A stretch of 64,000 nucleotides of DNA from Massilia violaceinigra (GCF_002752675.1 NZ_CP024608.1:992001-1056000), one strand, 5' to 3'. Shown: positions 19,636 through 28,984, counted from the stretch's first letter. The notes: generated from the sequence alone by a model not told the origin. Program-made: numbers and translations.

Positions 19636-19712
19636 AGGGGAATCGCCAAGCTGGTTAAGGCACTGGATTTTGATTCCAGCATACCAAGGTTCGAATCCTT
19701 GTTCCCCTGCCA
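19636..19712 (+). tRNA. tRNA-Gln (anticodon TTG)
   Basis: The 77-base gene folds as a cloverleaf. The acceptor stem AGGGGAA (19636-19642) pairs with TTCCCCT (19702-19708), then discriminator G and an encoded CCA. The anticodon stem CTGGA/TCCAG encloses loop TTTTGAT with anticodon TTG. The T arm contains GGTTCGAATCC. The position between ispE and prs is the standard one for tRNA-Gln in Betaproteobacteria. No integrase or duplicated 3' end was seen nearby. Confidence 0.97.
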
Positions 19713-19863
19713 TTCGTTTTGCCTGGTCTGTCGATGCGAAGTCAGCGTCCAGCAGGCGGACTCGGTGGCCTCGCTCTCGCGAGTCACTTGTTAGCTTAGC
19801 GTCAGCCGGCCGGTTCTGTCCGGCGACATTCAAAGAAATCAACGCTTACCTCTTGGGACTCCC

Positions 19864-20814
19864 ATGGCTTACGAAAACCTGATGGTTTTTACCGGCAACG
19901 CTAACCCTGCGCTGGCAGAAGGAGTCGCAAAGAATCTGGGCATCCCTCTCGGCAAAGCTGTCGTCTCCAAGTTCTCGGATGGCGAAGTCATGGTCGAAAT
20001 TAACGAGAATGTCCGCGGTAAAGACGTTTTTGTCCTGCAATCGACCTGCGCACCGACCAACGACAGCCTGATGGAAATCATCCTGATGGTCGACGCTCTC
20101 AAGCGCGCATCCGCCGGCCGCATCACCGCGGCGATCCCTTATTTTGGTTATGCCCGCCAGGACCGCCGTCCGCGTTCGGCGCGCGTGGCCATCTCGGCCA
20201 AGGTCGTGGCCAACATGCTGGAAAAAGCCGGTGTCGAGCGCGTCCTGATCATGGATCTGCACGCCGACCAGATCCAGGGCTTCTTCGATATCCCGGTTGA
20301 CAATATTTACGCATCCCCGATTCTGCTGGGCGACCTGCAAAAACGCAATTACGACGACCTGCTGGTCGTGTCGCCGGACGTCGGCGGCGTGGTGCGCGCA
20401 CGCGCCCTGGCAAAACGCCTCGGCTGCGACCTGGCCATCATCGACAAGCGCCGCCCGAAGGCGAACGTGTCGGAAGTGATGAACATCATCGGTGAAGTTG
20501 AAGGCCGTAACTGCGTCATCATGGATGACATGGTCGACACCGCCGGCACCCTGACCAAGGCCGCCGAAGTGTTGAAAGAGCGCGGCGCCAAGAAAGTGGT
20601 GGCGTATTGCACGCACCCGGTGCTGTCGGGTCCCGCGATCGACCGCATTTCGGCATCGCCGCTGGATGAACTGGTTGTCACCGACACGATTCCCCTGTCG
20701 GCCGCCGGCCTGGCTTGCGACAAGATCCGCCAGCTGACCTGCGCACCGCTGCTCGCTGAAACGTTCAAGCGCATCAGCAAGGGCGACTCGGTGATGTCCT
20801 TGTTCATCGACTAA
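19864..20814 (+). CDS. prs: Ribose-phosphate pyrophosphokinase
   Basis: Makes PRPP from ribose 5-phosphate and ATP for nucleotide, His and Trp synthesis. Motifs: [20 protein letters not shown], the metal-binding [17 protein letters not shown], the flexible loop [10 protein letters not shown], and the PRPP loop [17 protein letters not shown]. 316 aa, typical class I enzyme. Codon use is that of a well-expressed gene. Confidence 0.97.
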   Translation: MAYENLMVFTGNANPALAEGVAKNLGIPLGKAVVSKFSDGEVMVEINENVRGKDVFVLQSTCAPTNDSLMEIILMVDALKRASAGRITAAIPYFGYARQDRRPRSARVAISAKVVANMLEKAGVERVLIMDLHADQIQGFFDIPVDNIYASPILLGDLQKRNYDDLLVVSPDVGGVVRARALAKRLGCDLAIIDKRRPKANVSEVMNIIGEVEGRNCVIMDDMVDTAGTLTKAAEVLKERGAKKVVAYCTHPVLSGPAIDRISASPLDELVVTDTIPLSAAGLACDKIRQLTCAPLLAETFKRISKGDSVMSLFID

Positions 20815-20851
20815 CTCGCGACTAATCCAGTCGCCAGAAATACCCGATTCG

Positions 20852-20910
20852 CAGGGTGGCAAGGCGGGAACCGAGCGTTCCTGGCCCTGCCACCCTGAAG
20901 TTTATTTCAG
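20852..20910 (+). terminator. Hairpin after prs, possible terminator or rplY leader element
   Basis: CAGGGTGGCA (20852-20861) and TGCCACCCTG (20888-20897) form a perfect 10-bp stem around a 26-base loop, followed by the weakly T-rich AAGTTTATTT. A second short palindrome CACGCTAGCGTG lies at about 20928-20939 before GCCGTTTT. They could end prs transcription or act in the rplY leader; the sequence does not decide. Confidence 0.45.
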
Positions 20911-21015
20911 TACCAATTTTTCCGGACACGCTAGCGTGGCCGTTTTCGAGTACCCCTGGTCGCGGGGGCGCTCACACCGCAGGGCGATCAAGCCCCGCAC
21001 TTTTTGGAGTTTCAC

Positions 21016-21648
21016 ATGAAAGTTATCGCATTCAATCGCAATCTGCAGGGGTCCGGAGCGAGCCGCCGCCTGCGTATCGCTGGTCAAACCCCAGGTATCA
21101 TCTACGGTGGCGCTGAAGCCCCGGTCATGATCCAACTGGACGGCAACGCTCTGTACCACGCACTGAAAAAAGAAGCGTTCCACGGTTCGATCCTGGACAT
21201 GGAAATCGACGGCAAGACCCAGCCAGTGCTGCTGCGCGACTTCCAGATGCACGCATTTAAGCAATTGGTTCTGCACGCTGACTTCCAGCGCGTCGATGCC
21301 AACAGCAAGCTGCACAAGAAAATCGCCCTGCACTTCGTGAACGCCGACGTATCGCCAGCAGTCAAACTGCACGGCGCTATCGTTTCGCACGTGTTGCAAG
21401 AGTTGGAAGTGTCCTGCCTGGCAACCGATCTGCCAGAGTTCATCACCGTCGACCTGACCACCATCGACGTTGGCCACTCGATCCACGTTGCTGACCTGGT
21501 CCTGCCAAAAGGCGTGACCGCGATCACCCACGGCAAGAACCCAACCGTTGCTACCGCTGCTGTTCCAGCTGGCCACGTGTCGGCTGACGCTGCTGCTACC
21601 GCTGAAGCCGCACCTGCTGCTCCAGCTGCCAAAGGCAAAAAGAAGTAA
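21016..21648 (+). CDS. rplY: 50S ribosomal protein L25 (general stress protein Ctc type)
   Basis: Binds 5S rRNA in the large subunit. The long Ctc form has an N-terminal L25 domain ([25 protein letters not shown]) and a C-terminal TL5-like beta domain, ending in an Ala/Pro-rich tail with KGKKK. 210 aa. ATG at 21016 is chosen because a GGAG (21005-21008) lies 7 bases upstream; an in-frame TTG at 21004 is less likely. Codon choice (many GCT, CCA, CGT) differs from most neighbours and fits a highly expressed gene. Confidence 0.96.
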   Translation: MKVIAFNRNLQGSGASRRLRIAGQTPGIIYGGAEAPVMIQLDGNALYHALKKEAFHGSILDMEIDGKTQPVLLRDFQMHAFKQLVLHADFQRVDANSKLHKKIALHFVNADVSPAVKLHGAIVSHVLQELEVSCLATDLPEFITVDLTTIDVGHSIHVADLVLPKGVTAITHGKNPTVATAAVPAGHVSADAAATAEAAPAAPAAKGKKK

Positions 21649-21681
21649 TCATTCGCGCGCCGCTGCGGCGGCGTGTTGGAG

Positions 21682-21717
21682 AAAAACCCGCTTGGCCTTG
21701 CGCCCAGCGGGTTTTTT
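21682..21717 (+). terminator. Rho-independent terminator after rplY
   Basis: AAACCCGCT (21684-21692) pairs with AGCGGGTTT (21706-21714), closing a G/C-rich loop, and is followed by a run of six T residues. It separates rplY from pth. Confidence 0.85.
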
Positions 21718-21761
21718 ATCGTCTGTTATCCTTGCACTCCATTTTGATAATTTAGAACACC

Positions 21762-22346
21762 ATGCCCATTCGCCTGATCGTCGGCCTCGGCAACCCCGGC
21801 CCCGAGTACGAACAGACCCGCCACAACGCCGGTTTCTGGCTGGTCGACAACCTCGCCAACAGCCTGCCCGGTTGCCGCCTGCAGCGCGAAACGCGCTTTA
21901 ACGCCTTCGTGGCGAAAACCTCGGTGGCCGGCCACGAAGTGTTTTTGCTCGAACCGCAAACCTATATGAACCGTTCCGGACAATCGGTAGGTGCTCTGGC
22001 GCGCTTTTACAAGATTAATCCCGACGACGTGCTGGTCGTGCACGACGAGCTCGACCTGGCGCCAGGCGCGGTCAAGATGAAGAAGGGCGGTTCCAGTGGC
22101 GGGCACAACGGCCTGAAAGACATCACGGCGGCGCTCGGCACCCAGGATTACTGGCGCTTGCGGCTCGGCATCGGCCATCCGCGCACGCTCGGCTCGCAGC
22201 AGCCGGTGGCCGACTTCGTGCTGCACCGGCCGCGCAAGGAAGAACAGATCCTGATCGAGGAAGCCATCGACAAGAGCTTGCGCATCCTGCCGCTGGCGGT
22301 CGAAGGCAAGTTCGATATCGCCACCATGCAGCTGCACACCGCTTGA
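21762..22346 (+). CDS. pth: Peptidyl-tRNA hydrolase
   Basis: Recycles peptidyl-tRNA that drops off the ribosome. The start [19 protein letters not shown] and TRHNAGF (with catalytic His) are diagnostic. [23 protein letters not shown] (catalytic Asp) and GGHNGLKD follow. 194 aa. It converges with the next gene, whose stop is 9 bases away. In many Betaproteobacteria ychF follows directly; here it is 5.3 kb downstream. Confidence 0.97.
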   Translation: MPIRLIVGLGNPGPEYEQTRHNAGFWLVDNLANSLPGCRLQRETRFNAFVAKTSVAGHEVFLLEPQTYMNRSGQSVGALARFYKINPDDVLVVHDELDLAPGAVKMKKGGSSGGHNGLKDITAALGTQDYWRLRLGIGHPRTLGSQQPVADFVLHRPRKEEQILIEEAIDKSLRILPLAVEGKFDIATMQLHTA

Positions 22347-22355
22347 CGCCGCGAT

Positions 22356-24218
22356 TCAGCCACCCTTGACGATGATCTGGCTCTTGAGGTCGCGCATCAT
22401 GCGTTCGAGCAGCGGACGCAGGCGCACGTAGTCGGCCGGCGTGCAGATCATGCCGGCATGGCGGAAGCGCACGTTGCGCCGGACCAGCACCGTGTTGGCC
22501 TGGCGCGTGTAACTGGCCTGGTACGACAGGCCGGCATCGTTAAGAGACAGCGCTTTCGGCAGCGCCATGATGCGGATGCCGGGCGCGAACGCGATTGCCG
22601 TTTCGTCGGCGGCATCGATCCCGGGACAGATAAAGTCTTGCGTGCGGGTTTTTTCCTGCGCCATGCTAGCGACCGACTCGCCCAGTCCGCCCCAGAAATT
22701 GAAGCTGGTCGCCACCCCGGCCGGCCCCGGCAGGTCGGCGAAGTTGTCGCTCACGCCGGTAAACCCCATGCGGTACTCGTCGCCGGCGCCATCGAGCAGG
22801 CCGGCATCGAATGCACCATCGCCGTGCTGGCCCAAGGCTTGCAGCGTGCGCTCGACGAACAGGGCGCGTTCGGCCGGCGCCGTGTCGCGCACCGCCTGGC
22901 GGTAAGGCTCGGCCATTGCGCCGCCGGCCGTGCGCACCACCTTGAAACTGCCGCGGCCATTCTTGCCGACCTCGAAGCGCGCCAGCGTGCGGTTTGTCTC
23001 CGGCTGTACGGACGGGGTCTGCGCCAGCTTGCCTGTCTTGGCCAGCAACACTGGTTTACCGAGCGCGGCCGGCGGCAGATAGCCGGCGGTGACCGCATCC
23101 GAGGTCGAGTCCAGGTACAGCTCGAGCGCGGGAACGTAGGTGATTACGTGGTTGAAGATGCCCAGGGTGGGGGCATCGGGCAGGCGGTAGGCATTGCCGC
23201 TGTTGATCAGGGCGGCGCTGCTGTCGATGCCGCTTGCGGCCAGCAGCGCTTCGAGCAGGATCGCATGGTCCTTGCAGTCGCCGTAGCGGTTGTTCAGCAC
23301 CGTGGCGGCCGCATGCGGCACCACGCCGCCGGCGCCGGTGTACACGGCCACGTAGCGGATATGGCGGCGCACCCATTCGGACAGGGCCAGCGCTTTGGCG
23401 CGCGCGGTGTCGAGACCGGCCGTCAGTTCGCGCGCCAGCGCGGCGATGGCCGGGGTAACGGCGGCTTGCGCCTGCGCGCGCGCGTGGTAGGCGCGGGCAA
23501 AGGCGGCGTAGTTGGGGAAGGTGGATACCGCCAGCCGCTTGCCGTAATCGAGATAGCTGACCGACTCCGCCTCGATGCGCCGGTTCGGCCCGCTGACGTA
23601 CTGCCACTGATACACCTGGCGCCCGGATGGGCTGGTTGCCGGGACCGGCACGAAGCCGGCCGCATCCGCGTACAGCAGCATCGAGGAAGGCATGTCGTAG
23701 ATCAGGTGAAACTGCTTGCTGGCGTAAAACTGGGACGAGGACAAATCCTCGAAATGCCCGGGGAACAAGGCGGTCTTGCGCTTGAGGACGTAGCGCACCG
23801 CCACCTTGTCGCCCACCGCGACGTCGGAAAACACGACGACTTTCAGGCGCGTATCCTGGAACATGGGCGCGTCGCCCGAGGCCGGCTCCTGCTGGTCCTT
23901 CACCTGTTCCGGCGGCACCGGGATGCGCCGTCCGTCCGGCTTGACGGTGTAGGCTTCGACTTCGCTGATCTCGTCGAGGCTGGTGTTGTAGCTGATGTAG
24001 TACTGGCTGTGTGCCTGCACTGCGCGCGGCAGAACGATGGTTTTGACGTTGTCGACCGTGAGGCGGTAGCTGCCGTCGGTGTCGACCACGAAGTGCTGGA
24101 TGTATTTGTCGACCACCATCGAAGGATCGGTTCCGGTATCGGCGTCGGGGGCGGCGGCTGCGCTGGCGTTGGAAAGAAGGAAGAGGGCGCTCAATACTGC
24201 GGCGAGGCAAGTGTGCAT
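22356..24218 (-). CDS. Secreted DUF3857/transglutaminase-like protein
   Basis: 620 aa with a signal peptide (about residues 1-22). The first half matches the DUF3857 layout (DGSYRLTVDNVKTIVL, YNTSLDEISEVEAYTVKPDGRRIPV). A transglutaminase-like papain-fold domain follows, with catalytic Cys315 in NRYGDCKDHA and a downstream His/Asp region around ILINSGNAYRLPDAPTLGIFNHVI. The C-terminal 200 residues are beta-rich. Such proteins are periplasmic, and their substrate is not established. The gene is alone on the minus strand in the pth-ychF gap. Confidence 0.85.
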   Translation of the reverse strand: MHTCLAAVLSALFLLSNASAAAAPDADTGTDPSMVVDKYIQHFVVDTDGSYRLTVDNVKTIVLPRAVQAHSQYYISYNTSLDEISEVEAYTVKPDGRRIPVPPEQVKDQQEPASGDAPMFQDTRLKVVVFSDVAVGDKVAVRYVLKRKTALFPGHFEDLSSSQFYASKQFHLIYDMPSSMLLYADAAGFVPVPATSPSGRQVYQWQYVSGPNRRIEAESVSYLDYGKRLAVSTFPNYAAFARAYHARAQAQAAVTPAIAALARELTAGLDTARAKALALSEWVRRHIRYVAVYTGAGGVVPHAAATVLNNRYGDCKDHAILLEALLAASGIDSSAALINSGNAYRLPDAPTLGIFNHVITYVPALELYLDSTSDAVTAGYLPPAALGKPVLLAKTGKLAQTPSVQPETNRTLARFEVGKNGRGSFKVVRTAGGAMAEPYRQAVRDTAPAERALFVERTLQALGQHGDGAFDAGLLDGAGDEYRMGFTGVSDNFADLPGPAGVATSFNFWGGLGESVASMAQEKTRTQDFICPGIDAADETAIAFAPGIRIMALPKALSLNDAGLSYQASYTRQANTVLVRRNVRFRHAGMICTPADYVRLRPLLERMMRDLKSQIIVKGG

Positions 24219-24423
24219 GTAGGGCTCCGGACGAGGGGCATCAGCGGCCCATGTTACGCAGGCTCATGCTTCCGGATTTGACTTGCCGCAATCGCGCTCC
24301 GGTGGCGGGCATGAAGCTGGCCCGCGGCAGCCCGCATTGGCAAGTGCCGGGTGCGCGGCCAGCGTCTTTCGCGCTTGTTGCCTTCTTCATTCAACCTATA
24401 CTGACGACTTAAAGGAGGCAACC

Positions 24424-24919
24424 ATGTCCGATATAAAGGCGCCATCCGCGAAGCCAACGGCTTTGGTCCCCACCGCACAGTGAGCGGTCCGACATTGCCG
24501 TAACGCAGTCGTATCGAGGCGACCCGCAACAGCGAATCGAACTCATTCGCGGTGGCATACCGGCTGCTCGCATCGGCCAATTATCCTCACGCATGGGAAT
24601 GAGCAAGGAGCAGCTCATTCATAGTCTCCGGCTTTCCCGCGCGGCCGTTAGCCGCAAGGAGAAGGAGGGGGCATTGCTGTCAAGCGATGAATCGGAACGC
24701 GTGATGGGCGTCGAGACCCTCATCGGCATGGTGCAGAGTATGGTGGAAGAGTCCGGTAACCCGGAGGGCTTTGATGCGGCGCGCTGGCTTGCCACCTGGT
24801 TAACTCAGCCGCTGCCGGCGCTAGGCGGCGCAACCCCTGCCAGTTACATGGACACGTTTGAAGGTCAAAAACTGGTCGCCGGACTGTGGTCCATGATGCA
24901 GAGCGGCGCATACGCATGA
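24424..24919 (+). pseudogene. Frameshifted Xre/MbcA-ParS-type antitoxin (DUF2384)
   Basis: An AAGGAGG ribosome site (24412-24418) precedes ATG at 24424. That frame reads only 19 codons (MSDIKAPSAKPTALVPTAQ) to TGA at 24481-24483. The +1 frame continues without a stop from just before that point to 24919: ERSDIAVTQSYRGDPQQRI, then ELIRGGIPAARIGQLSSRMGMSK, a helix-turn-helix, and a C-terminal part with GFDAARWLATWLTQPLPALGG typical of the antitoxins paired with RES toxins. One extra base near 24475-24480 explains the break. Restart at ATG 24593 would give a shortened 108 aa protein. The stop overlaps the start of the RES remnant. Confidence 0.8.
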
Positions 24920-25077
24920 CGGTGTCGCTATGGCGGATCGCAGTCGAGGCAGCAGGCTATTCAGCGAACGATCTCAGCGGAACCGGCGCCAGGATGATGG
25001 GAGGACACCCGGATGCCGCCGGTATCAGCGCAACAACGCGCAAGCGCTGGATGTACGATCCCCGGTTCTTTCCCTGA
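24916..25077 (+). pseudogene. RES-domain toxin remnant with internal deletion
   Basis: 53 codons. Residues 1-30 (MTVSLWRIAVEAAGYSANDL then SGTGARMMGG) match the start of RES-family toxins, which degrade NAD+. Residues 31-53 (HPDAAGISATTRKRWMYDPRFFP) resemble the extreme C-terminus of the same family. The roughly 100 residues that should lie between, including the active site, are absent, and the frame is kept. The ATG overlaps the antitoxin stop (ATGA), as in intact pairs. Assignment of the C-terminal part is from memory of the family pattern and is less certain than the N-terminal part. Confidence 0.72.
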
Positions 25078-25160
25078 TGCGCGCGCGGCTTGGTTCACCG
25101 CAAGCGCTGCTGTCAACATGCAACTTGCCGCAACAGACGTCTTGTCGCCATAATCACGGC

Positions 25161-26246
25161 ATGCACGCACTTTCCTTCCACGCCGGCCCGCACGCGCTGG
25201 CCCACATCCGCCAGCACGGCTTGCGCGCGCGCGACATCGCGGTCGTTCCCGCCGCCGCCGGCGGCCCCAAGGGCTTGATCTTCCAGTCGCTCGACCAATG
25301 GCTGTTCGGCGACTGGTTCCCGCAAGCGCCGCGCGAGCGTGCCCTGATCGGCGCCTCGATCGGCGCCTGGCGCATGGCGGCCGCCTGCCGGGCCAATCCG
25401 GTCGCCGCGCTGGCGCGCTTGGGCGAGCTGTACTGCGGCCAGCGCTACACCGCCAAACCCTCGCCGCAGGAAATCAACGCCGTCTGCCGCAAGCTCCTGC
25501 ACGAGCTGGTCGGCGGGCACGAGGCGCAAGTGACCGCTCACCCTCACCACCGCCTGCATGTGATCGCGGCGCGTGGACGGCGCGCGCTCGCAGAGCCAGC
25601 CCACCGGCGCGCCGAAGCGACCGGCTTTGCCGCCGCCGCGCTGCTCAACCTGGCCTCGCGCGCCAGCCTGGGCCGGGTGGCCGAGCGGGTCGTCGTCGGC
25701 GATGCGCGTGGCGCACCAAGCTGGATGCCGCCCGGCTTCGACAGCTTCACCACCCATTTCGCCACCCTCGACAGCGGCAACCTGGCCGACGCCCTGCTGG
25801 CCTCGGGCACCCTGCCCATGCTGATGCCGCCGGTGCGCACGATTGCCGGCGCCCCGCCCGGCGCCTACTGGGATGGCGGCCTGATCGACTATCACCTGGC
25901 GCTGCCCTACTCGAACCTGGCGCCGGGCGAAATCGTGCTGTACCCGCACTTCAGCGAGCACATCGTACCCGGCTGGCTGGACAAGGCGATGCCGTGGCGG
26001 CGCATGGCGCGCGGCGCCCAGCGCGGCTGGCTCGACAACGTGCTGCTGGTCGCGCCGACCCCGCATTTCCTCAGCACCCTGCCGCGCGGCAAGCTGCCCG
26101 ACCGCAAGGATTTCACTTTCTACGGGCTCGACCACGACGCGCGCATCCGCAACTGGCAGCAGGCGATCGGGCAGGGCCAGCGCCTGCGCGACGAGTTCGC
26201 CGCGTTTGTCGACCAGCCCGACCTGTCGCGCATCCAGGCATTCTGA
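25161..26246 (+). CDS. Patatin-like phospholipase family protein
   Basis: 361 aa from ATG at 25161. The Ser/Asp dyad of patatins is visible: GASIG (64-68, nucleophile Ser66) and DGG (238-240), with the oxyanion-type glycine stretch AAAGGPKGL (31-39). No signal peptide or transmembrane segment is seen, so a cytosolic lipid acyl hydrolase is likely. The frame is open further upstream into the RES remnant, but that part has no family resemblance. Substrate unknown. It stands between two toxin-antitoxin loci. Confidence 0.85.
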   Translation: MHALSFHAGPHALAHIRQHGLRARDIAVVPAAAGGPKGLIFQSLDQWLFGDWFPQAPRERALIGASIGAWRMAAACRANPVAALARLGELYCGQRYTAKPSPQEINAVCRKLLHELVGGHEAQVTAHPHHRLHVIAARGRRALAEPAHRRAEATGFAAAALLNLASRASLGRVAERVVVGDARGAPSWMPPGFDSFTTHFATLDSGNLADALLASGTLPMLMPPVRTIAGAPPGAYWDGGLIDYHLALPYSNLAPGEIVLYPHFSEHIVPGWLDKAMPWRRMARGAQRGWLDNVLLVAPTPHFLSTLPRGKLPDRKDFTFYGLDHDARIRNWQQAIGQGQRLRDEFAAFVDQPDLSRIQAF

Positions 26247-26447
26247 AGAGCAGCTTGATCCTGCGATGAGCATCGCCGTTTTCGTCTTGGAAAGGTCGGC
26301 GGCGGGCGTCGTCTTCCCTGCTGGGATCGACTTTCGGCGAAGCCTCCGAGCGTCAACGCGGCCAGTTGCGCCCGCCATGGGCGCGCGACACACGTCAGGA
26401 AGCGGCCAGGCGTATCGTCGTGCGTGAGCCAGAAACTCATACTTATT

Positions 26448-26479
26448 GCATTGTAATGCGTAGTACGGGATGCTACAGT
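26448..26479 (+). promoter_or_regulatory. Candidate promoter with overlapping operator for the toxin-antitoxin pair
   Basis: TTGTAA (26451-26456) and TACAGT (26474-26479) are spaced by 17 bases. A perfect inverted repeat GCATT-GT-AATGC (26448-26459) covers the -35 box, where an autoregulatory antitoxin could bind. The predicted transcript start falls at or within a base or two of the toxin ATG at 26485, which has no ribosome site, suggesting a leaderless message. Confidence 0.45.
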
Positions 26480-26484
26480 TATCT

Positions 26485-26901
26485 ATGCCAAAAAGAACCG
26501 CGCCTTCCAAAGCCGCCTCAACGGCAGCCCCTCCAGTCGCGGAGGCGCGGGTTTTCAAGACAGCTTGGTTCGCCAGAGCGGCACGCAAGCGCGGGATTAC
26601 CGACCCCGAGCTGTGCAAGGCCATGAAGGAGGTCATGGAAGGCAAAGCCGACCCCTTGGGCGGCGGCGTCTGGAAGAAGAGGCTCAATGACAACATGGAT
26701 CGATCCATCATCGCCGCGAAAGGCGAAAAGAACTGGATCTTCATGTTCCTGTTTATGAAAAAGGACCGTGAAAACATCGACAAGGCTGAGGAGACTCATT
26801 TCAAGAAGTTGGCGGGCAGCTATGCACTACTGACACCGGCAGCCATCACGGCATTGTTGAAATCAAGCGATTTTGTGGAGATATGCCATGAGGAATGCTA
26901 A
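26485..26901 (+). CDS. RelE/HigB-type toxin (phage Gp49-like family)
   Basis: 138 aa. After a 22-residue Ala/Pro/Lys N-terminal tail, the core runs VFKTAWFARAARKRGITDPE, a Gly-rich PLGGGVWKKRL, and a strand-rich WIFMFLFMKKDRENI, the layout of RelE-fold toxins of the PF06296 type. Known members cleave mRNA on the ribosome. The toxin gene comes first and overlaps the antitoxin gene by 14 bases. An upstream in-frame start at 26470 would add five residues; neither start has a clear Shine-Dalgarno site. Confidence 0.82.
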   Translation: MPKRTAPSKAASTAAPPVAEARVFKTAWFARAARKRGITDPELCKAMKEVMEGKADPLGGGVWKKRLNDNMDRSIIAAKGEKNWIFMFLFMKKDRENIDKAEETHFKKLAGSYALLTPAAITALLKSSDFVEICHEEC

Positions 26902-27418
26902 ACCGGCGACAGCCAAGCCCGCCAAGGCCGCCAACAAGCCAGCGGCAAAATCCGCGCGACCTGAAACAAGGCAGAAAGCTGACGCCTTGGCGGCGATGGC
27001 AGTAGCCGCCCCCGCGCGCCAGGCGGTGAAAGCCGCCAAAACGGGCGCTGGCATGAAGAGTGCTTCCAGCGCGCGAGCGCGGCCTCACCGTAGCGACGCG
27101 TTCGAGGCGATCCACAGCGCCGCGGCCGCGCTCCATTCGGTCGGCATTATCGACAAAAAGACGATGCGCGAATTTGACGAGAGTTGCTTTACCCCGCCAT
27201 CGTTTACCGCGCGCGACGTGCTGCGCATCCGCAATAAGGAGAACCTCAGTCAGGAAGTTCTGGCGCGCTATATGGGGATAACGAAGTCGACCGTGGTCAA
27301 ATGGGAGTCGGCGTACAATATTCCAAGCCCAATGGCACAGCGGTTGTTGAAAGTCATCGACGAACAAGGCATTGATGCTATTGCCGCAGCGCCAGGACGC
27401 CGCACTGGGCGTGCTTAG
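26888..27418 (+). CDS. Helix-turn-helix antitoxin with long Ala/Lys-rich N-terminal tail
   Basis: 176 aa. Residues 1-70 are a low-complexity Ala/Lys/Pro tail resembling histone H1-like proteins. The rest holds a Xre-type helix-turn-helix (LRIRNKENLSQEVLARYMGI then TKSTVVKWE) and the family tail MAQRLLKVIDEQG. ATG at 26888 follows GGAG (26877-26880) and lies within the end of the toxin gene. Expected to neutralise the toxin and repress the shared promoter. The tail is unusual for this family and could give non-specific DNA binding. Confidence 0.82.
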   Translation: MRNAKPATAKPAKAANKPAAKSARPETRQKADALAAMAVAAPARQAVKAAKTGAGMKSASSARARPHRSDAFEAIHSAAAALHSVGIIDKKTMREFDESCFTPPSFTARDVLRIRNKENLSQEVLARYMGITKSTVVKWESAYNIPSPMAQRLLKVIDEQGIDAIAAAPGRRTGRA

Positions 27419-27616
27419 GCCGAAAACGCAGGAGGGCGTGCTTGACACGGCGCGACGGCCGAGCGCCGCGATTGCCGTCCTGACTGCCGCCGCGTCCGGG
27501 CATGGCACGCCCAAACCCGGTTTTTGCGGCCCCCGGTCCCGTCCAAGGTTACAATATGGGGTTTTGGGGCTTGCCTGTTTGAGCGCCCCTCGTCCATCGA
27601 ACTAGAAAGTCTTCCC

Positions 27617-28708
27617 ATGAGTCTCCAATGCGGCATCGTCGGCCTGCCTAACGTCGGCAAGTCCACCCTCTTCAACGCGCTGACCAAGGCCGGCATTCCG
27701 GCCGAAAACTATCCGTTCTGCACGATCGAGCCGAACGTCGGCGTGGTCGAAGTGCCGGACCCGCGCATGGCTGCGCTGGCTGACATCGTCAAGCCGGAAC
27801 GCATGGTCAACGCCATCGTCGAATTCGTCGACATCGCCGGCCTGGTCGCTGGCGCGTCGAAGGGCGAGGGCCTGGGCAACCAGTTCCTGTCGCACATCCG
27901 CGAAACCGATGCCATCGTCAACGTCGTGCGCTGCTTCGAGGACGACAACGTGATCCACGTGGCCGGCAAGATCAGCCCGCTGGACGATATCGAAGTTATC
28001 CAGACCGAGCTGGCGCTGGCCGACATGGGCACCGTCGAAAAAGCCATCCACCGCGAGAACAAGAAAGCCCGTTCCGGCGACAAGGATGCCGCCAAGCTGG
28101 TCGCCCTGATGGAACGCATGATGCCGTTCCTGAACGATGCCAAGCCGGTGCGCGCGATGGGCCTGGATGCCGAAGAAATGCTGCTGATCAAGCCGCTGTG
28201 CCTGATCACCGCCAAGCCGGCCATGTACGTGGCTAACGTGTCCGACACGGGCTTTACCAACAACCCGCTGCTCGATCAGTTGACCGCCTACGCCAAGGGT
28301 CAGAATGCCCCGATCGTGGCCATCTGCGCCGCCATCGAGTCCGAAATCGCCGACCTCGACGATGCCGACAAGGGTGCCTTCCTGGCAGACATGGGCATGG
28401 AAGAGCCAGGTCTCGACCGCCTGATCCGCGCCGCCTACAAGCTGCTCGGCCTGCAAACTTACTTCACCGCGGGCGTGAAGGAAGTGCGCGCCTGGACCAT
28501 CCACGTGGGCGATACCGCGCCGCAAGCGGCCGGCGTGATCCACACCGACTTCGAACGCGGCTTCATCCGCGCGCAAACCATTGCCTACGATGATTTTGTC
28601 GCGTACAAGGGCGAGGCCGGCGCCAAGGAAGTGGGCAAGATGCGCGCCGAAGGCAAGGAATACGTGGTCAAGGATGGCGATGTACTGAACTTCCTGTTCA
28701 ACGTCTAA
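27617..28708 (+). CDS. ychF: Redox-regulated ATPase YchF (OLA1 family)
   Basis: Ribosome-associated P-loop protein of the Obg family that prefers ATP. G1 GLPNVGKST (about residues 8-16), G3 [20 protein letters not shown], and the altered G4 NVSDTG in place of NKxD, which is typical of YchF. A coiled-coil insert and a C-terminal TGS domain ([11 protein letters not shown]) complete the 363 aa. The start is ATG at 27617; upstream extension of the frame is not conserved in character. Confidence 0.97.
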   Translation: MSLQCGIVGLPNVGKSTLFNALTKAGIPAENYPFCTIEPNVGVVEVPDPRMAALADIVKPERMVNAIVEFVDIAGLVAGASKGEGLGNQFLSHIRETDAIVNVVRCFEDDNVIHVAGKISPLDDIEVIQTELALADMGTVEKAIHRENKKARSGDKDAAKLVALMERMMPFLNDAKPVRAMGLDAEEMLLIKPLCLITAKPAMYVANVSDTGFTNNPLLDQLTAYAKGQNAPIVAICAAIESEIADLDDADKGAFLADMGMEEPGLDRLIRAAYKLLGLQTYFTAGVKEVRAWTIHVGDTAPQAAGVIHTDFERGFIRAQTIAYDDFVAYKGEAGAKEVGKMRAEGKEYVVKDGDVLNFLFNV

Positions 28709-28756
28709 GCCGATTGCCGGATGTCGCCGCCTGTCGGCGCATTCCGGTGAAAAACA

Positions 28757-28792
28757 AAAGCCCCGTGCATCCTCGTGATGGCGGGGTTTTTT
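28757..28792 (+). terminator. Rho-independent terminator after ychF
   Basis: AGCCCCG (28760-28765 core) pairs with CGGGG (28782-28786) and is followed by six T residues. It lies 50 bases after the ychF stop. Confidence 0.75.
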
Positions 28793-28984
28793 CATGCCGC
28801 AATGGTTTTCCGCACCCGAGCGCCAAGGCCCATGGCCCGATGCTGTGACGCGTGTCATGGGCGGCTGAAAGTAACAACCTACAATCAATAATCGATTGGC
28901 AACACCAACAGTAACCCCGGCCCGGCCCGGCCCGACGGCGACGGCGGCAGGCGGCACGGCTTGACTGCGAACGGAACGACAACG

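Noticed and set aside
19636..19712. tRNA-Gln as an integration site
   Set aside because: No integrase, no second copy of the tRNA 3' end and no foreign block lie beside it; prs follows as usual.
24283..24483. 66-codon gene before the antitoxin remnant
   Set aside because: Only the last 19 codons, after the AAGGAGG site, resemble protein; they are the broken start of the antitoxin.
24930..25160. N-terminal extension of the patatin-like protein
   Set aside because: The frame is open, but the segment covers the RES remnant in another frame and has no resemblance to patatins; ATG at 25161 begins the conserved part.
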